From: Bisporella sp. PMI_857
Lineage: Eukaryota; Ascomycota; Leotiomycetes; Helotiales; Helotiaceae
Assembly: GCA_021307315.1 (NCBI GenBank)
Contig: JAJSPD010000060.1
Location: forward strand, 214,427 to 278,426
Direction: 5' to 3'
Length of the DNA stretch: 64,000 nt
Part shown: one piece after another, positions 36,563 to 48,345 of the stretch
How positions within the stretch are numbered: the stretch's first letter is position 1
Layout of the letters: the number at the start of each line of letters is the position of its first letter
Position numbers and translations under genes: made by a program
The notes under the pieces: generated by a model
Databases searched by the model: none
The model's input: the letters and a program-made list of their open reading frames with translations, nothing else
What the model was told of the DNA's origin: nothing

Positions 36563-39224
36563 TTATCTTGATCCCCTAGTACTGGCATTCGATGCTGGTT
36601 TATCATGCTCTCCCAGAGCACCACTCATTACAGGGTGCCCGCTCTCGAGCATCTTTGTCTGCCTCTCATATTCATCTTCTGTCGTATCACTTTCGGAATT
36701 GTCTCTGCGTCTATTTTTCTCAGATCTCTTGTGGCTCGGGTCACCTCGTTCCAGTCGCTCGCGTTTGTGTCTTTCGTGACGTTCACGACGTGCTCTACGA
36801 CGAGCTTCACGCGCTTCACGCTCTTCTGCTTCTTCTCGAGCAGCTATTCGTTATGTTAGTACCAAAAATTATACAGTCATAATACTGGGCAAACCAACCT
36901 CTAATTCTTTCTGTGACTTCCGCGTATCCTTGAATTTCATCCCGGCTCAACACCCTGAGCACGATAACAAAATCCTCCCGCGCTTCATATCTCTCCTTTC
37001 CTGCTTCTAAGGCTTCCGGGTTCACCAATTTACGCGAGATCTTGGTCCATCTTGCATCAGGTGGTACACCATCCTTCTTAGCATCCTTTAATGGAGCAAC
37101 GCCTTCACGTATTGGTGCTGGGTCTTCGGGAAACTTCTCTCGCGGCTGCCGAAGTATTCCTTTGACTGGTGCTTTTTCTGCTGTCGCTGGCGGCGGGGTC
37201 ACGATACGAACACCTCGAGATTCCTCATTCTTTAATGAGTCAGGAACATCGGCTAGCTCTCGAGAGCTCTGGCTCGTGCTTTGTTTAGGTGTCTTATCAA
37301 TTGCCTTAGTAGGCTCGTTATTAGGTTTCGGCGGGTCGTTGCTGTTCATGGCTGCTTTCAGTGCCAACAGGTCCATGGTATCTTTAGGATTGAATTTGGC
37401 GCCGGATTCACGTCGTCGCCTTCGAGATATTGCTTCATCAGATGCCGAGTCCTCCATGGCGCTTCCGCTAAGTATGGCAACGTCGGAGCGAGGAGGTCGA
37501 GCATAGCGCTCTGAATCCTCGCCTCTCTCGTATCTCTCGTCACGAAGGTCTCGTCGTTCACGAGTATCGCGAGCCTCAATTCTCTCTTCTCTCGCGTCCC
37601 GCTCGTCACGAGGATCCCGACGTTCTCGGGGAAGTTCTCGAACCTCTCGAGACTCCTTTGACTCTCTAGTCACATGATCAAGATACTCATCAGAGCCGCG
37701 GCCGTCACGGTTCATAGTTTGGCGGCTCTCTCTTAGAGGAGGAGCTTCACGACTAAGATCTACAGGCTCCCTATCATCACGAGGATCTCGACGGCGTCTC
37801 GGCTCATCATCATAATCTCTCCTTCTTCGACCCTCGTCTCGTTCATCATCTTTACTGTCCGTAAGATCCTTGAACGCTTTGACACCAAGGGCGGCGCCGG
37901 CCACGCTCAAGCCGGTAGCAAGCGCGTTAGATCCGTTCTTATGATCTTTCTTATCTTTTGTATCGTCTTGACGTTTCTCTACTCTCTCCACCCTCTCACT
38001 TCTCTCCACTCTATCCAATTTGTCTGATCGGTCTGGGCGTGCCCCGTAACCTCTCTGATCAACATTGTCTTCGTATCGCTCAGAACGAGGTTTCTCGCTT
38101 CTGCGTCGAGGATCTTCGTCACGAGACTCATAATAGTCCTCTCTGTCTGACCTTCTTGGTTCACGGTCATGGTATACACTAGCCGGCCGTCTGGAGCTGC
38201 TCCTTCTGTGAGGATCTGGTTCCCGGCTGACAGGCTCTCTGCTTAGATCGCGAGATGGTTCGAATGGCCGTACGCTAGTGGGTCTCTGAACAGGTTCCAC
38301 TGGGACCAATGACCTAAGTTGAGCTTGATCCCAGTCATAAGGACCATTCTGTGCCGACCTTATAGGAACTCTTTCGTAGCTGGGGGGGATTTTGTCAAAA
38401 CCCCTCGACGATGGGGGTGGACCTCGCTCTCGATCGCTCGAACGCGGCACGTTGTCTTGATAGCCAGAGATACTGCTTGGTCTTTCTCTTCTCCCTTCAC
38501 CGAAACTCTCTCTCCTATGATGTCGAGGTGCGGGGTTATGGCTCAAGTCATACTGGACCAAATCTCGTGGGTTTGTGTATCCGTATCCATCACGTCCATA
38601 GTCATCCGTATCTCCCTGTCGATGTGCCACGACAGGAACTGTATATGTTGGTCTTACTCGACTACCAGAATATGCAACATCGTCTCTAGATGACTCGATC
38701 CGCAATCTGCTATTCTCACGTTCTTTCGCGAGACGACTCATATCCGCATTATCCATAGAACTACTGTATCGTTTTTGGTGGTGTTGATGGCCATGTCTTG
38801 AGCTTGCTGGAATCGCAGTATAATATTCTTCCTGGCTGCTCCGATAAGGATCTCTCACAGGGCTTCTCGGCCTTGCGCTGTGGACGACGGGTCGGTGGTG
38901 CGGCCGAGAGTCCTGTGTGATAATGCTCGGTATGACTGGCCTATTGTTGGACTCGACGGTCGCTCTGCGAGTGCGACTGCCTTCACGAACAGAGCTGCGG
39001 GGAGGCTCGGTAGAAACCTTATAGGTGGTGGTGGTAATAGGACCGGCAAGTATAGAAGAACTGCCTCGAGGGCTGGGAACAACTTCCCGCCGGGATATAG
39101 GAGTTACATGGAAGTCGGGGTGCGCAAAATGGCCGTCAAAATGACTTGGGAGAGAGGCCCGAGCAGGGTTATAGAGTGGTGGTGATCTTGGTCGAACTTG
39201 ATATCTGTAGGCTCGGTCTCCCAT
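36563..39224 (-). CDS. Large Arg/Ser/Asp-rich protein with DUF8035-like C-terminal domain
   Basis: Exon 1 39224-36899, a 55-nt intron (GTTGGT...ACTAAC...GAATAG), and exon 2 36843-36563 give 868 residues. Most of the protein is disordered, with dense RD/RE/RS dipeptides (for example RERRDPRDERDAREERIEAR) resembling RS-like nuclear proteins. Inside is a short hydrophobic Gly/Ala patch (NALATGLSVAGAALGVKAF, about residue 435), possibly membrane-inserting. The only globular part is at residues about 715-775: ARWTKISRKLVNPEALEAGK, ERYEAREDFVIVLRVL, SRDEIQGYAEVTERIR. This matches, from memory, the conserved C-terminal block of a Pezizomycotina family of unknown function (DUF8035). The exon 2 tail is basic and helical. 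Molecular role unknown. Confidence 0.85.
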
Positions 39225-41994
39225 CTTGACCTGTGGTGATGACTCTTCCTACCAAACCCACTTGTATTCTCAGGAATTATTGAGCGCCTTTATAAATTGT
39301 TGTCTTGCTTAGTTGCGCTTTTGACTTGTTAGAAGAATTGCTGTGAGTGGCTAGTTCGGGTTAGCAAACATTGGTGAATGAACGAAGGTGACGGGTAGGC
39401 AACATGATCATACATTAGTTCGATTCACTGCATATTCCAATCACAGGGCTACCAATCGAGGAGACACAACTTGACGTGCAGCAGCGATAAAGAATTTATG
39501 GTGTTCTTTTCGGTTGACCGTGGCGTTGATGCCTGGATTAATCCTTCTTAACCCCGCTGCTGCGGCTGAGCGAAGTGTTTGGCTAAATTTGGAGGATTGT
39601 TGTCGCACCGTGTCTTGGGCTGTAGTTGAGATGGGAAAAGAAGATGAAAAGCTTTATATCTTTAGCAACATGAGCTGCTTTTGATATTCTTTGTGTTGAT
39701 CCGGGCAACGAGCTTTGACTTGAATGGAAGAAAAGACGGGACAGATTGGCACACAGCGCTGGATGACGTTGGGCGGCGATGGGGGGGAGAAGGATCCTTG
39801 AACAAGGCTCGAGCAGGGTTCAAAACTTCGCCAAACTACTGTGCAGCATGCCTGACTCTCTGCTGTATTCCTCACCAGTATCCAATGATTGATCACATCA
39901 ATATAACTAACACAACAGCGATACGCATACGCACATGTTACCAAAATGTTTCATAACTCAGAATATTGGGCCCAACCACTTCGGATTGCCTCCAAGTCTG
40001 CATAGCATCAGCTTTGGAGGTGGGTAAGACTCGGGACATGTGGGCAGTTCGCCAGTGGAAGTCGGCTCTATTCTGCCGTTTTTATTCTCCCATGACCTTG
40101 AATTTCTTCATTCATTCAATTTTGATTTGCCCGATCAGGAAGGGGATCTCAAAGAGTTCGTCCGGATTAGCGCATGCCATAGTTCAATTCTTTGGTGCCA
40201 GCAGTACTCGGCGAACCTGCTGTGGGGACAGTGAAGCTTGTCTGTGTCAGTGTCTGTTATACAATCAAATTCTTTCACACGAGGCTCGTATCTATGCGGC
40301 CGAAAGCATCTCAGTTTACAAAAGCCCTTCGCAAGAACTGACAAGGGTGATTTCTGTTCTACCTGTGGCTCTGATTTGCTGTTGTTTGAGTCACAATAGC
40401 TTTGATACTTGCACGCTGGCCAGATTAGTGGTGCTCCTGAACCAAGTCTTCGGAAACGGCTATGTTACGGTACTGTATAGTTTAGTATCTCGTGTGTTAA
40501 ATACACCATAACCACCTAATTCATTAATTGCCAGTATATAAACCTGGGCAATGCTTGAAGCCGCAATCTTGGGCACCAAGTTATTCTCCCAATTCTCCAC
40601 AATGCGCAGGGTTGGCCCTCAAACGCGGACACATAAATGCCCAACACCATTCCAAACAAAACAGACAACATCTACGCAGATCCAAAAAGAAGAATCGGGT
40701 TCTTGGCCTAGAAAATATCCAGGACCTTGAAGAGCCTGACCTGGTCAAAGTTAAGGTGGGGTATGGATACACAAACTATATATGTTTATTCTCAGCCTTT
40801 GACGACGGCACAGCGGAAAATCAGTTCATGTCTGCAGTTTATTCAAGGTTGAATGTAGCTACATGAGTCGACATTCCTGGTTCTGTACCATCAACTAACT
40901 CCATGTTTTGTCTTTATGGTTCCCATTCTACGTTGTCGCGGAACTGGAAATTCTGCCCGGTCACTGCTGAATGCACAGTTAAGAGGATGATCAAAGCTGA
41001 TCCATCATCCATGTGTTATGGACTCAGACTCGAGTAACACGAGATTTCTCCCTGGCGCAGGCAAAAACCCAACTGGGCCGGCTCACTTTGCTTTCTGCTT
41101 AGAGGCCTGCACTGGCTCATCAAACAACTAGGATAGACCAGCTACAGAGTAGTAACCGCTTCAACCTCGCCGCCACACATTATGCTCCGATATTTGAAGG
41201 ATCTCATGATCGAAACTCTAAGCTTACCTTACTTTCCTTTCTCTGACTCTATAGGACAATGCAACTGTTCCTGCACAGCCAGAGAGGAATAACGGTAGTC
41301 TTTCCACTACCCGCATGTGTTTGTTGTGCCAGAAGTTCTCTATCCAATTATCCCTGTACCTCTTTCTCTACTATATACACATCCCCATTGTGCTGCATAT
41401 TAGTCTGGAAATAAATGTTGTGCCATGCTATTCATTAGAATCATAAATTTCAAAACCAAGTAGTCATAGCATCAACATCCACCTAAGGAAGCTACCCCTT
41501 TTCAAAAACAAACTTGTAAAAGAACCCATAACCAATCATCGTCGAATCATTACTTTCAGATTCCACAGTGAGGATTAATACCAGTTAACTTTGTAAAAAT
41601 TATTAGTCGTGCATATATAACTTTCTCCACAAAAAGCATTCTGCTTCAGTATTCAATCTCATACCCAGTAAGCCATTCCACCATTTCCCACCTCTTTGAC
41701 CAGTACATCTTTTCTCGCAACCAAAAACCAACTTCCAGATACCAGATCCATCTAGGCAAGACTCAAAATACCCGTTTCAAGCGACTCTACAAGGGAAAGA
41801 TAGCTCCTACTTACCTCACAAACAACAACAGGCTTGGCATTCGTCCAATTTTCTCCCTCCCCCCAAAAAACCATTAACCCCTCCAAAACTTCCTCGCTTG
41901 TATCACAACATTACTAAACAAAAAAAGAACATAATGTATAGCCTAGTCAAAGACTTAGGATAAAGAGAGAGAGAAAAAAATATCGCTAAAAAAT
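39225..41994. other. Long intergenic region, no gene recognised
   Basis: About 2.8 kb. Open frames at 39966-40511 and 40528-40866 have no domain, convincing signal peptide or splice partner. The right end (about 41,400-41,960) is AT-rich. No tRNA was found before the one at 41995. Confidence 0.35.
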
Positions 41995-42078
41995 TCCGTA
42001 CCAGGGAGTCGAACCCTGCGCTACCGCGTACTGTCACCAAGATGAGAGGCGGAAATGTTACCGATACACCAGTACGGA
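41995..42078 (-). tRNA. tRNA-Glu(CTC) with short intron
   Basis: On the minus strand the ends TCCGTAC and GTACGGA pair as a perfect 7-bp acceptor stem. The D-arm begins GTGT and the T-arm is CAGGG-TTCGACT-CCCTG. The anticodon loop reads CT-CTC-A, giving anticodon CTC. The total is 84 nt against 72 for mature tRNA-Glu, so an intron of about 12 nt follows position 37 (within TCTTGGTGACAGTA). Exact splice points and one T-T mismatch in the anticodon stem were not resolved by hand. Confidence 0.88.
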
Positions 42079-42338
42079 GACATTGAACGATTATGAGTAT
42101 AATCTTGCTTATATAGATAGGTATAAGTAATCACTAGTGTGCTGCATCAGACCTTGCCTTCCTTAGGCTTTATTCTCTCCTCTCAGCCTTATCAAGCCTC
42201 AGCAGGAAGTGAACATATGTGAGTTCTGTCTCTTTGTAGAATTTCATTCAATCTGGGAATATCTAGCAAGCTATACTAATACGCTGAGGCATAGATTCTA
42301 GAAGAAAAAAATCACCTGAAGGTACAATACAGCATGGA

Positions 42339-44044
42339 TTAAGCCAGAGCACCCATCGGATCCCACAGTGGTAGCACCTTTGGTTCACTCTTCAACACAT
42401 CCCTCACCTCCTTCGCCACAAATCTAGGCTCTACAACAGCCTGGTAGCAAAACTCGTCCATCCACCGATCACTCATGACAAACCAACCCTCAACCCCGGC
42501 CGCCTCGCCCCAACTGTTCTGCACCCTCCACCTAACGCTCTTTCCCTCCTCATCGAGATGCACGGCCGTCAACACCATGGCATGGGTCATTGCGCTCTCG
42601 CCCACCATCAACCTCTGCGCTTTACTCATGCCCAGTTTCACATTAAATCCAAGCTCATAATCGATGAGTCCTAGATCCATGATGCCGGTGCGATTGCTGT
42701 ATTTTCCAACGTCCGAGCCGAAGAAGATGGGTAATCCAGCCTTAAGCATAGCGATGCATGCTTTCTTCATAACGGACATCTCGACGTTGACATAGGTAAT
42801 ACCGCGACCGCCGACAATGTTTCCAAGGCGGGAGACGGTGAGGAGCGTATTATAGGGGTTCCGCGGGTCGTTGACGAGAGAGAACATGTCGTGGACAGTT
42901 GAGCCTGTCATACGAACTGATCTTGGGGAGCTGAGCTCCTTGGAGAATGCAATAGGTGTAGTCTTGAGCTCGTTGGCTTTACCGTCCTTGTCGAGGTAGT
43001 TCCAAACGAAGGTGTTCGTGGGCGAGGGTGGAGGACCAAGTGTGAGGGTTAGAATAAGATGAATCTCTTTCACCATCTTCTCTTTGACGGCAAGCACGTC
43101 ATCCTTGCTTTTGGAGCTTGCGGCTAGGTTGCGGAGCTGCAACGCATCCTCACGAAGTTTCGTGGTGATAACGCTATTGATGGCGCTAGAGTTCATGGCG
43201 TTGTAGCTATCTGGATAGAGTACTTGCGGAACCAGCCCGTACTTCTCTACCAAGTTATATACCATATCCCATTGCCCACCATCGCTGACTGGTTGGGCCA
43301 ATAATGTCTGCACGACTCTGGTATCCAGCTCCCTGTCCGCGGTAGCTAGAATCTGCTCGAGGAAGTAGTTCGCCTTCTCAAGCTTGTCGTAGAAGAAAAG
43401 GTATGCCTGTGATAGCTCGAATTTGTCAAGATTATGCCTCTTCATTAAGGCGATGCGGAAGACATTGGTGGATGCGAATAGCCAGCATCGCCCACTCGAG
43501 CGTTGGTTTGTGATTGGTGCGCCTTCGAAGGGAATTTTAATATTGAAAATATGTGTGTCGTTGATCTGGGTAGCACGAGAGGCGAGGACAGCCTTGGGAT
43601 CTGCTGAAGAGAGGGCGGAAAGAGCTAATCTATTGTTTGATATTAGTCCTCGACATCTTGGTTTTTTCAGCAGATATTTGATCCATGCTGCAGAATCTCG
43701 AAGCGTGTCTTGCAGCAACAATCTAGCTAGAATACATGTTCATCTCGAAGGAATGCATGCGAAAGCTATATCTAGAACCCAGCAAGGCATCGCCATGACA
43801 TAAACATCAACTCCATAAACAAATAGCTGAATAAATACCTATTTTTAGGATCCTGCAACAGCTTCTCCTCCCACTGCGCTAAATCCCCAACACTCAAAGG
43901 GGCCCAGGGAGCCTTGAAAACCGCGGGAGCTTTCTCATCAACATGCACATATTCGTTATCGGCTTGGTCCTTAACCTCAAGAGCTCGCAATCGCTCGATG
44001 ACCAGCTTCTCATTTGGAAGCGCTGTCGACTGATTTGCTCCCAT
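42339..44044 (-). CDS. Bleomycin hydrolase / aminopeptidase C (peptidase family C1B)
   Basis: Cytosolic papain-fold cysteine aminopeptidase that also inactivates bleomycin. Exon 1 44044-43839 and exon 2 43629-42339 are joined by a 209-nt intron; 498 residues, the usual length. Catalytic residues are visible: Cys117 in NQRSSGRCWLFAS, His in SAMTHAMVLTAV, and Asn in WRVQNSWGE. The family block FELSQAYLFFYDKLEKANYF and the C-terminal PLWDPMGALA are also present. In this family the C-terminus enters the active site and trims it to aminopeptidase or carboxypeptidase behaviour. The N-terminus MGANQSTALP fits an N-myristoylation consensus (Gly2, Ser6), suggesting some membrane association; this is inference. 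Exon 2 is open upstream of its acceptor, but only the spliced form has a family-like N-terminus. Confidence 0.95.
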
Positions 44045-44624
44045 GGTACCGGAACAGTGTATAGAGAGCCCAAGAATTAGATGAAATCAACGCTGCTTGA
44101 TTTAAGAAATCCAAAAACAAACACAAAGCAAAGGAAGGGAGAGTGCTGTAGAGTCGGAGCTATGAGGTGCTATTTAGGGCTTATCGTCGGTTGCGCGGGC
44201 AGCGGGGTAGCCCACATTGCTTTAGGAAGGTAGGTGGGTCAAGTGGACATCAAGGTGTCTTTCTGTCTTATGTGCAGAAAACGACTTGATTTGCTGTTCA
44301 ACTGGTGCCTGAAATGGGATACGAGCGCAGATTCGATTATCAACGGCGATGCATTCTCTGTCCTATCTATCTACACAATTACAAAGACCGACTTCAGTCC
44401 TATCCTCAAAGCTGCGGATCAACCACTCAACGCAGGTTCCAGCAGCCAAGTACAGAGCCCGAAGCCGACTTATATGCTGAAAACCAACGCGTAGCTATCC
44501 ATCCTTCCTTGATGCAACTCCATCCAAATCAATTTCATCATCGTTGGTCTGCGCCTTGATATGTTCCCGAACTCAAGCTCCCTGAGAGAAAGATGACTTA
44601 TGCTGTATTACATGAAAGATGCGA
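44045..44624. other. Intergenic region between HEX1 and bleomycin hydrolase
   Basis: The 580 bp between two genes in tandem on the minus strand: the HEX1 3' end and the bleomycin hydrolase promoter. Overlapping short plus-strand frames have no domain. Confidence 0.4.
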
Positions 44625-45398
44625 TTATAGACGAGAGCCGTGAACCACCTTCATATCAACGACAAGCTCTCGGCCATGATCACTAATGACTAAGGCACGA
44701 ACGCTGCCACGGCCAGTGTCGAAGGCCTCGTTTAGGCGTGCCCACAAATTCGATTGGTCGATGACTGGGAGGGCTTGCTTAACATCGCCGGTCTCGGTCA
44801 TTGCGACAACTACAATATATTAAAATGGTGTTATCATGCAGCACGGAGACAACTTACCAGTGCCATCTTGGAGATCAAGAACACGGTATTGCTTGAAGAC
44901 TGGACCCAGCATGGTCTGGACAATGACACTTGGGCTAGGGTTCGAGATGAATGAAGACTCTTCATGCAATTGCTTTGTGAAGAGGTCGACACCCAAGTAT
45001 CTGTGCTGACCAGTGGAGGAAGAGGTGGAGATACGGATGACCTGGCAAGGACGACCTTGCAGGATCAGGAGATCACCGAGGCGGATGTGATGAGTTGGGA
45101 TGGTGACAGTGTTTGGGACGCTGGCCGGCTCGGAAACGGAAACGCGGCTTGGGGCTGGAGCTGGAGCAATGTCAACAATCTCAGTCTTGGTGCCAACATG
45201 TGAGTGTGGGCGGTGATGGTGATGGTGGTGGTGACGACCGAGAACATGATCTGCGGCCTCACGGATATCATGCTTCACATGGTCCGCCGCCTTGTGAAGA
45301 CCATGGCGGACGCTATGATAGTGCCCTACTACTATTTAGGATAGGGAGGTGTGTGCAAACCTAGAAGAAAACATACCATCATCATCGTAGTAACCCAT
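44625..45398 (-). CDS. hex1: Woronin body major protein HEX1
   Basis: Self-assembles into the crystalline core of Woronin bodies, peroxisome-derived plugs that seal septal pores after wounding. Exons 45398-45377, 45325-44858 and 44809-44625 give 224 residues. It starts MGYYDDDGHYHSVRHGLHKA, the family start. A His-rich linker follows (GRHHHHHHHRPHSH), then the eIF5A-like beta-barrel core (TIPTHHIRLGDLLILQGRPC, RYLGVDLFTKQLHEESSFIS, TMLGPVFKQYRVLDLQDG), and the C-terminus MKVVHGSRL with the peroxisomal targeting tripeptide SRL. The in-frame sequence immediately upstream of this ATG is also coding-like (see the separate entry), so a longer isoform is likely. Confidence 0.98.
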
Positions 45399-46250
45399 TT
45401 TGTTTGATTTGAAACGTGGAGGATCGACTGTTTCTTCGGTAATATGGATGTGTTCTTGCTTGGCAGGAACAAATCTGGGAGGGTCGACGGTGGTTTGGAT
45501 GTCGACTTCTTCGCGATAAGTAGGTTGGAATCGAGATCTGTATTGACGCTCGATCAAGTCGATTTGGGAATCGTATTGACGGCGATTAGGGATAGATGTA
45601 TCGACCTGAACGTCGTAGTGCTTGTGCTTGCTTGGAAGGTTGATATCAATATGAGCTGTGGAGTGTTTGTATTCAGGTCTGAAGAAGGTCAGTATGACGA
45701 AGCGGTGTACGTTACTATGTCAACAAAAAGAAAAACAGAAGGCGGTTGGATACGACCGTGCACGGCCGAAAATTGCCGATCCGATACATGGCGCCTCTTG
45801 AGCACAATCTGTAAATTTTCGTAGATATTTCAATGGGAAATCCTAGTATCCGAAAACTGACCTGGTCTCTTCCCGAATGTAGATATCTTCTCTGCGGCTC
45901 GGACGGTGGCGATCCTCACGAGTAATATGGACCTCTTCCTGACGAAACTCGTCTCTGGGAGGGAGATTGGCTGAGAAAGAGGAGTATCCTTCCCGTCCGA
46001 CGCGCTGTGGCTGTTCTGGTAGTTTGACTTCTGCCTCGACGTGGGTGGTGGTGGTTGTGTTTACAACGTCGCCTCTGTACGAGGATGGAAATACACTAAC
46101 AGGAATCGGAACTCGGGCGTCAAAGTCCAGGTTGACGATTATCCAGTGCGAGAGATCGTCTTCTCGAAATCCCTTTCGACGGGGCGAAAGGAAGACAAGA
46201 AGGGGTCTCTTGCTTCTATTTGAAAGAGGGTGAGGGAAGAGAGCGTGGGA
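45399..46250 (-). other. Coding-like in-frame extension upstream of the HEX1 start (candidate long-isoform exons)
   Basis: Reading upstream from the HEX1 ATG the frame stays open (45399-45678). It then crosses a phase-consistent intron (45861-45679, GTCAGT...CTTCAG) and stays open from 45862 to about 46250. The peptide has repeated acidic/basic motifs: EEVDIQTTVDPPRFVPAKQE, EHIHITEETVDPPRFKSNK, REDIYIREETR-PEYKH. The repeated VDPPRF unit argues for coding. No in-frame ATG is present before a TAA at 46251-46253, so the start would lie in another 5' exon. HEX1 genes of other ascomycetes are reported to make N-terminally extended forms by alternative splicing; here that is inference. Confidence 0.6.
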
Positions 46251-47768
46251 TTACGCTTCTTAACTCGTCTTTCAATTGAGAGAGGATGATGTGCAGGGAG
46301 GAGGGAATTGGGGGTAAAAAGATGAGCTGTACAAGGCTGATTGGAGTGAGATTGTTTTGTGATGTGGAGGAATAGAAAGAAAGAAGAGAGAATCAGCGAA
46401 AGTGTGGCCTTGATAAATTGCTGAGTTGTTTACTCGGTTGTTTACACGCTAGAAAGGCTCCACTGTCTCACATGCGCCAATACTAAGCCCAAAGGGGAAG
46501 TGTTCACACCTCCATTTCATTGATTGGTCATATTATTTGTTTTCCCAATAAAAAGATGAAAAGTCGATTTATGGGTCAATAATGAGTGCTCCGTCGAGAG
46601 ATATTTGGAGGGAAAATTGAGAATCTTCGTCATTCAAGCTCATGTTCAACGGGCACTTCATTATTCGTTGGAGTTCTACTTTGCACGAAGCTCTCACATC
46701 AACAGATATCCGCCTCAATTCAACCTTAATCGATGCACCTTGCCACTCTTGAAGCCCAATATTAATGCACATGCGTGTATCGAACCTGCATATCCAGAAG
46801 GAGCTCGTTCGTTGGCGAGGCTGCCATTCAGCTAGCATTGGGAGCGTTTGCAGATATTTGCATGTCGGATAGTCCATGCGTTTCTCCTCCTCCTGTCGTG
46901 GATTAAAGCCATTGGCCTGGAAAGATCCGCCCTTTCACTGCTTCGAAACCAGTCGACCAGCAGACAAGCCGTGTCGTCCTTCGTCACATATGCTCATGAT
47001 AGTTCTAATAATATTAAAAATCCATCAATTGGCCTAAATCTGACACAGCCTGGAGCCTGGATAGCAACACACGCCGAGGTTGACAGGCTGGAGAAGTCCC
47101 GGTCGCCTATGGCAACCAGCCTTTTTGTTTTGACTTGCGGATGCATCCCGTTGACAGGGTTGCGCCCCATATTTCATTTCGGCCCCGGCGTACCGAACAC
47201 GACGCCAAGTGATGGCCCAAGAAGGAAGATATCAACCTCACTTCATGTGCAAATTCCATCTGTAGATATACAACCATATGTCAAATGAGGTCGACCGAGA
47301 CGAAGAGGACTATTATTATAAATGGGGGTTTATATCTAATAATGACATCATAATTATAAAACCCATTACAAATTAAGAGAGGATGCCGGGAACACCTTCA
47401 AAACAAACAAGAAACAAGCAAGTTCATTGAGAATAGATCTCTGCGTTACAAACGAACCTCCATAAAAATAACTTCCAATTTTAATAGGCGAGTTAAGACT
47501 GTGCAAATGCTACCATGGATGAGATGGAGCTCTCCACTACATAATGAATAGTCTCTGTTGCGGAGCATCTTAAGCATAGTATGAAGATTGGCTAAATTCC
47601 TGCTAACGGCAGACAATCTTTGACTCATTGTCACCTGGTCTCTCTTATACATTTGGCATGAGCATATAGCCAAACAATAAATACCCCGAGCAAGTCGTTC
47701 TTTAGATAATGATCTCTAAAGAGGGGCAGCCAATCCGGTCGCATTGATGGGCAAAAGTTGAAGTGATT
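46251..47768. other. Intergenic region, no gene recognised
   Basis: About 1.5 kb upstream of HEX1. It includes its promoter and possibly an undefined 5' exon. Short frames only, no domain or repeat. Confidence 0.35.
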
Positions 47769-47956
47769 GAGCAGAGTGAGATTCGAACTCACGCCCTCTT
47801 TCGAGGACCAGAGACTTGGTATACTTGGAGCCACCGAGAGACGTCTGCAAACTGGCGCAACAGATCGTCAGCCGAGTTACATTCGCGGCCACCTCCCGAA
47901 AGACGGTGGAATATATCTTCCGGGCCTGGCGCCTTGAACCACTCGGCCATCTGTTC
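47769..47956 (-). tRNA. tRNA-Leu-like gene with about 100-nt intron (possibly degenerate)
   Basis: The minus strand starts GAACAGATGGCCGAGTGGTTCA (acceptor 5' side and D-arm, box A TGGCCGAGTGG) and ends with a variable-arm hairpin CCTCGAAAGAGG, T-arm GTGAG-TTCGAAT-CTCAC and TCTGCTC. Acceptor strands pair 6 of 7 (A3-C70 mismatch). A long variable arm and GGCCGAGTGGTTCAAGGCGCC are Leu-type. Anticodon stem CCAGG can pair with TCTGG (one G-T), leaving about 100 nt of intron that contains its own CCACCGTCTTTCGGGAGGTGG hairpin. I could not place a T at position 33 or a sure anticodon, so it may be a pseudogene or be mis-spliced in my model. Confidence 0.5.
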
Positions 47957-48345
47957 TTTTGTCGTTGAATTTTAGGGAAAGAGGTTTGCTCAGATCTATA
48001 TCCCCGCGACAATAGTAGTATGTGTATTTGAGCTTCAATAGTCAAGATTCTCGGCCTATACTCAGCAGCGCACCATGCATGGCAGTACTTTTTAAGCTCA
48101 TAAAGTTGGAGGTTCTGTACGTTGACATTTACGAAAGTCATAGATGCGTCTTGCTACTTTATTAGTCACAGCGATATGTTTAGACTCGGTGCAAACTCGT
48201 AAGTCAAGGATGCTATATTCATTTCCTATCAGCTCCAGCTTTTTAGAACCCACAAGACTGCAACTTTTAGAAGTGTTCGGTAGCTAAAGCTAGGTTAACA
48301 AAAGCATCAAGCCATAATTGCATTAGTCCAATATTCCGCCAATGT
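47957..48345. other. Short intergenic region
   Basis: 389 bp between the tRNA-like gene and the alpha/beta hydrolase 3' end; nothing recognised. Confidence 0.35.

Noticed and set aside
45065..45364. Frames antisense or shifted to HEX1
   Set aside because: They are shadows of the strongly conserved HEX1 coding exon.
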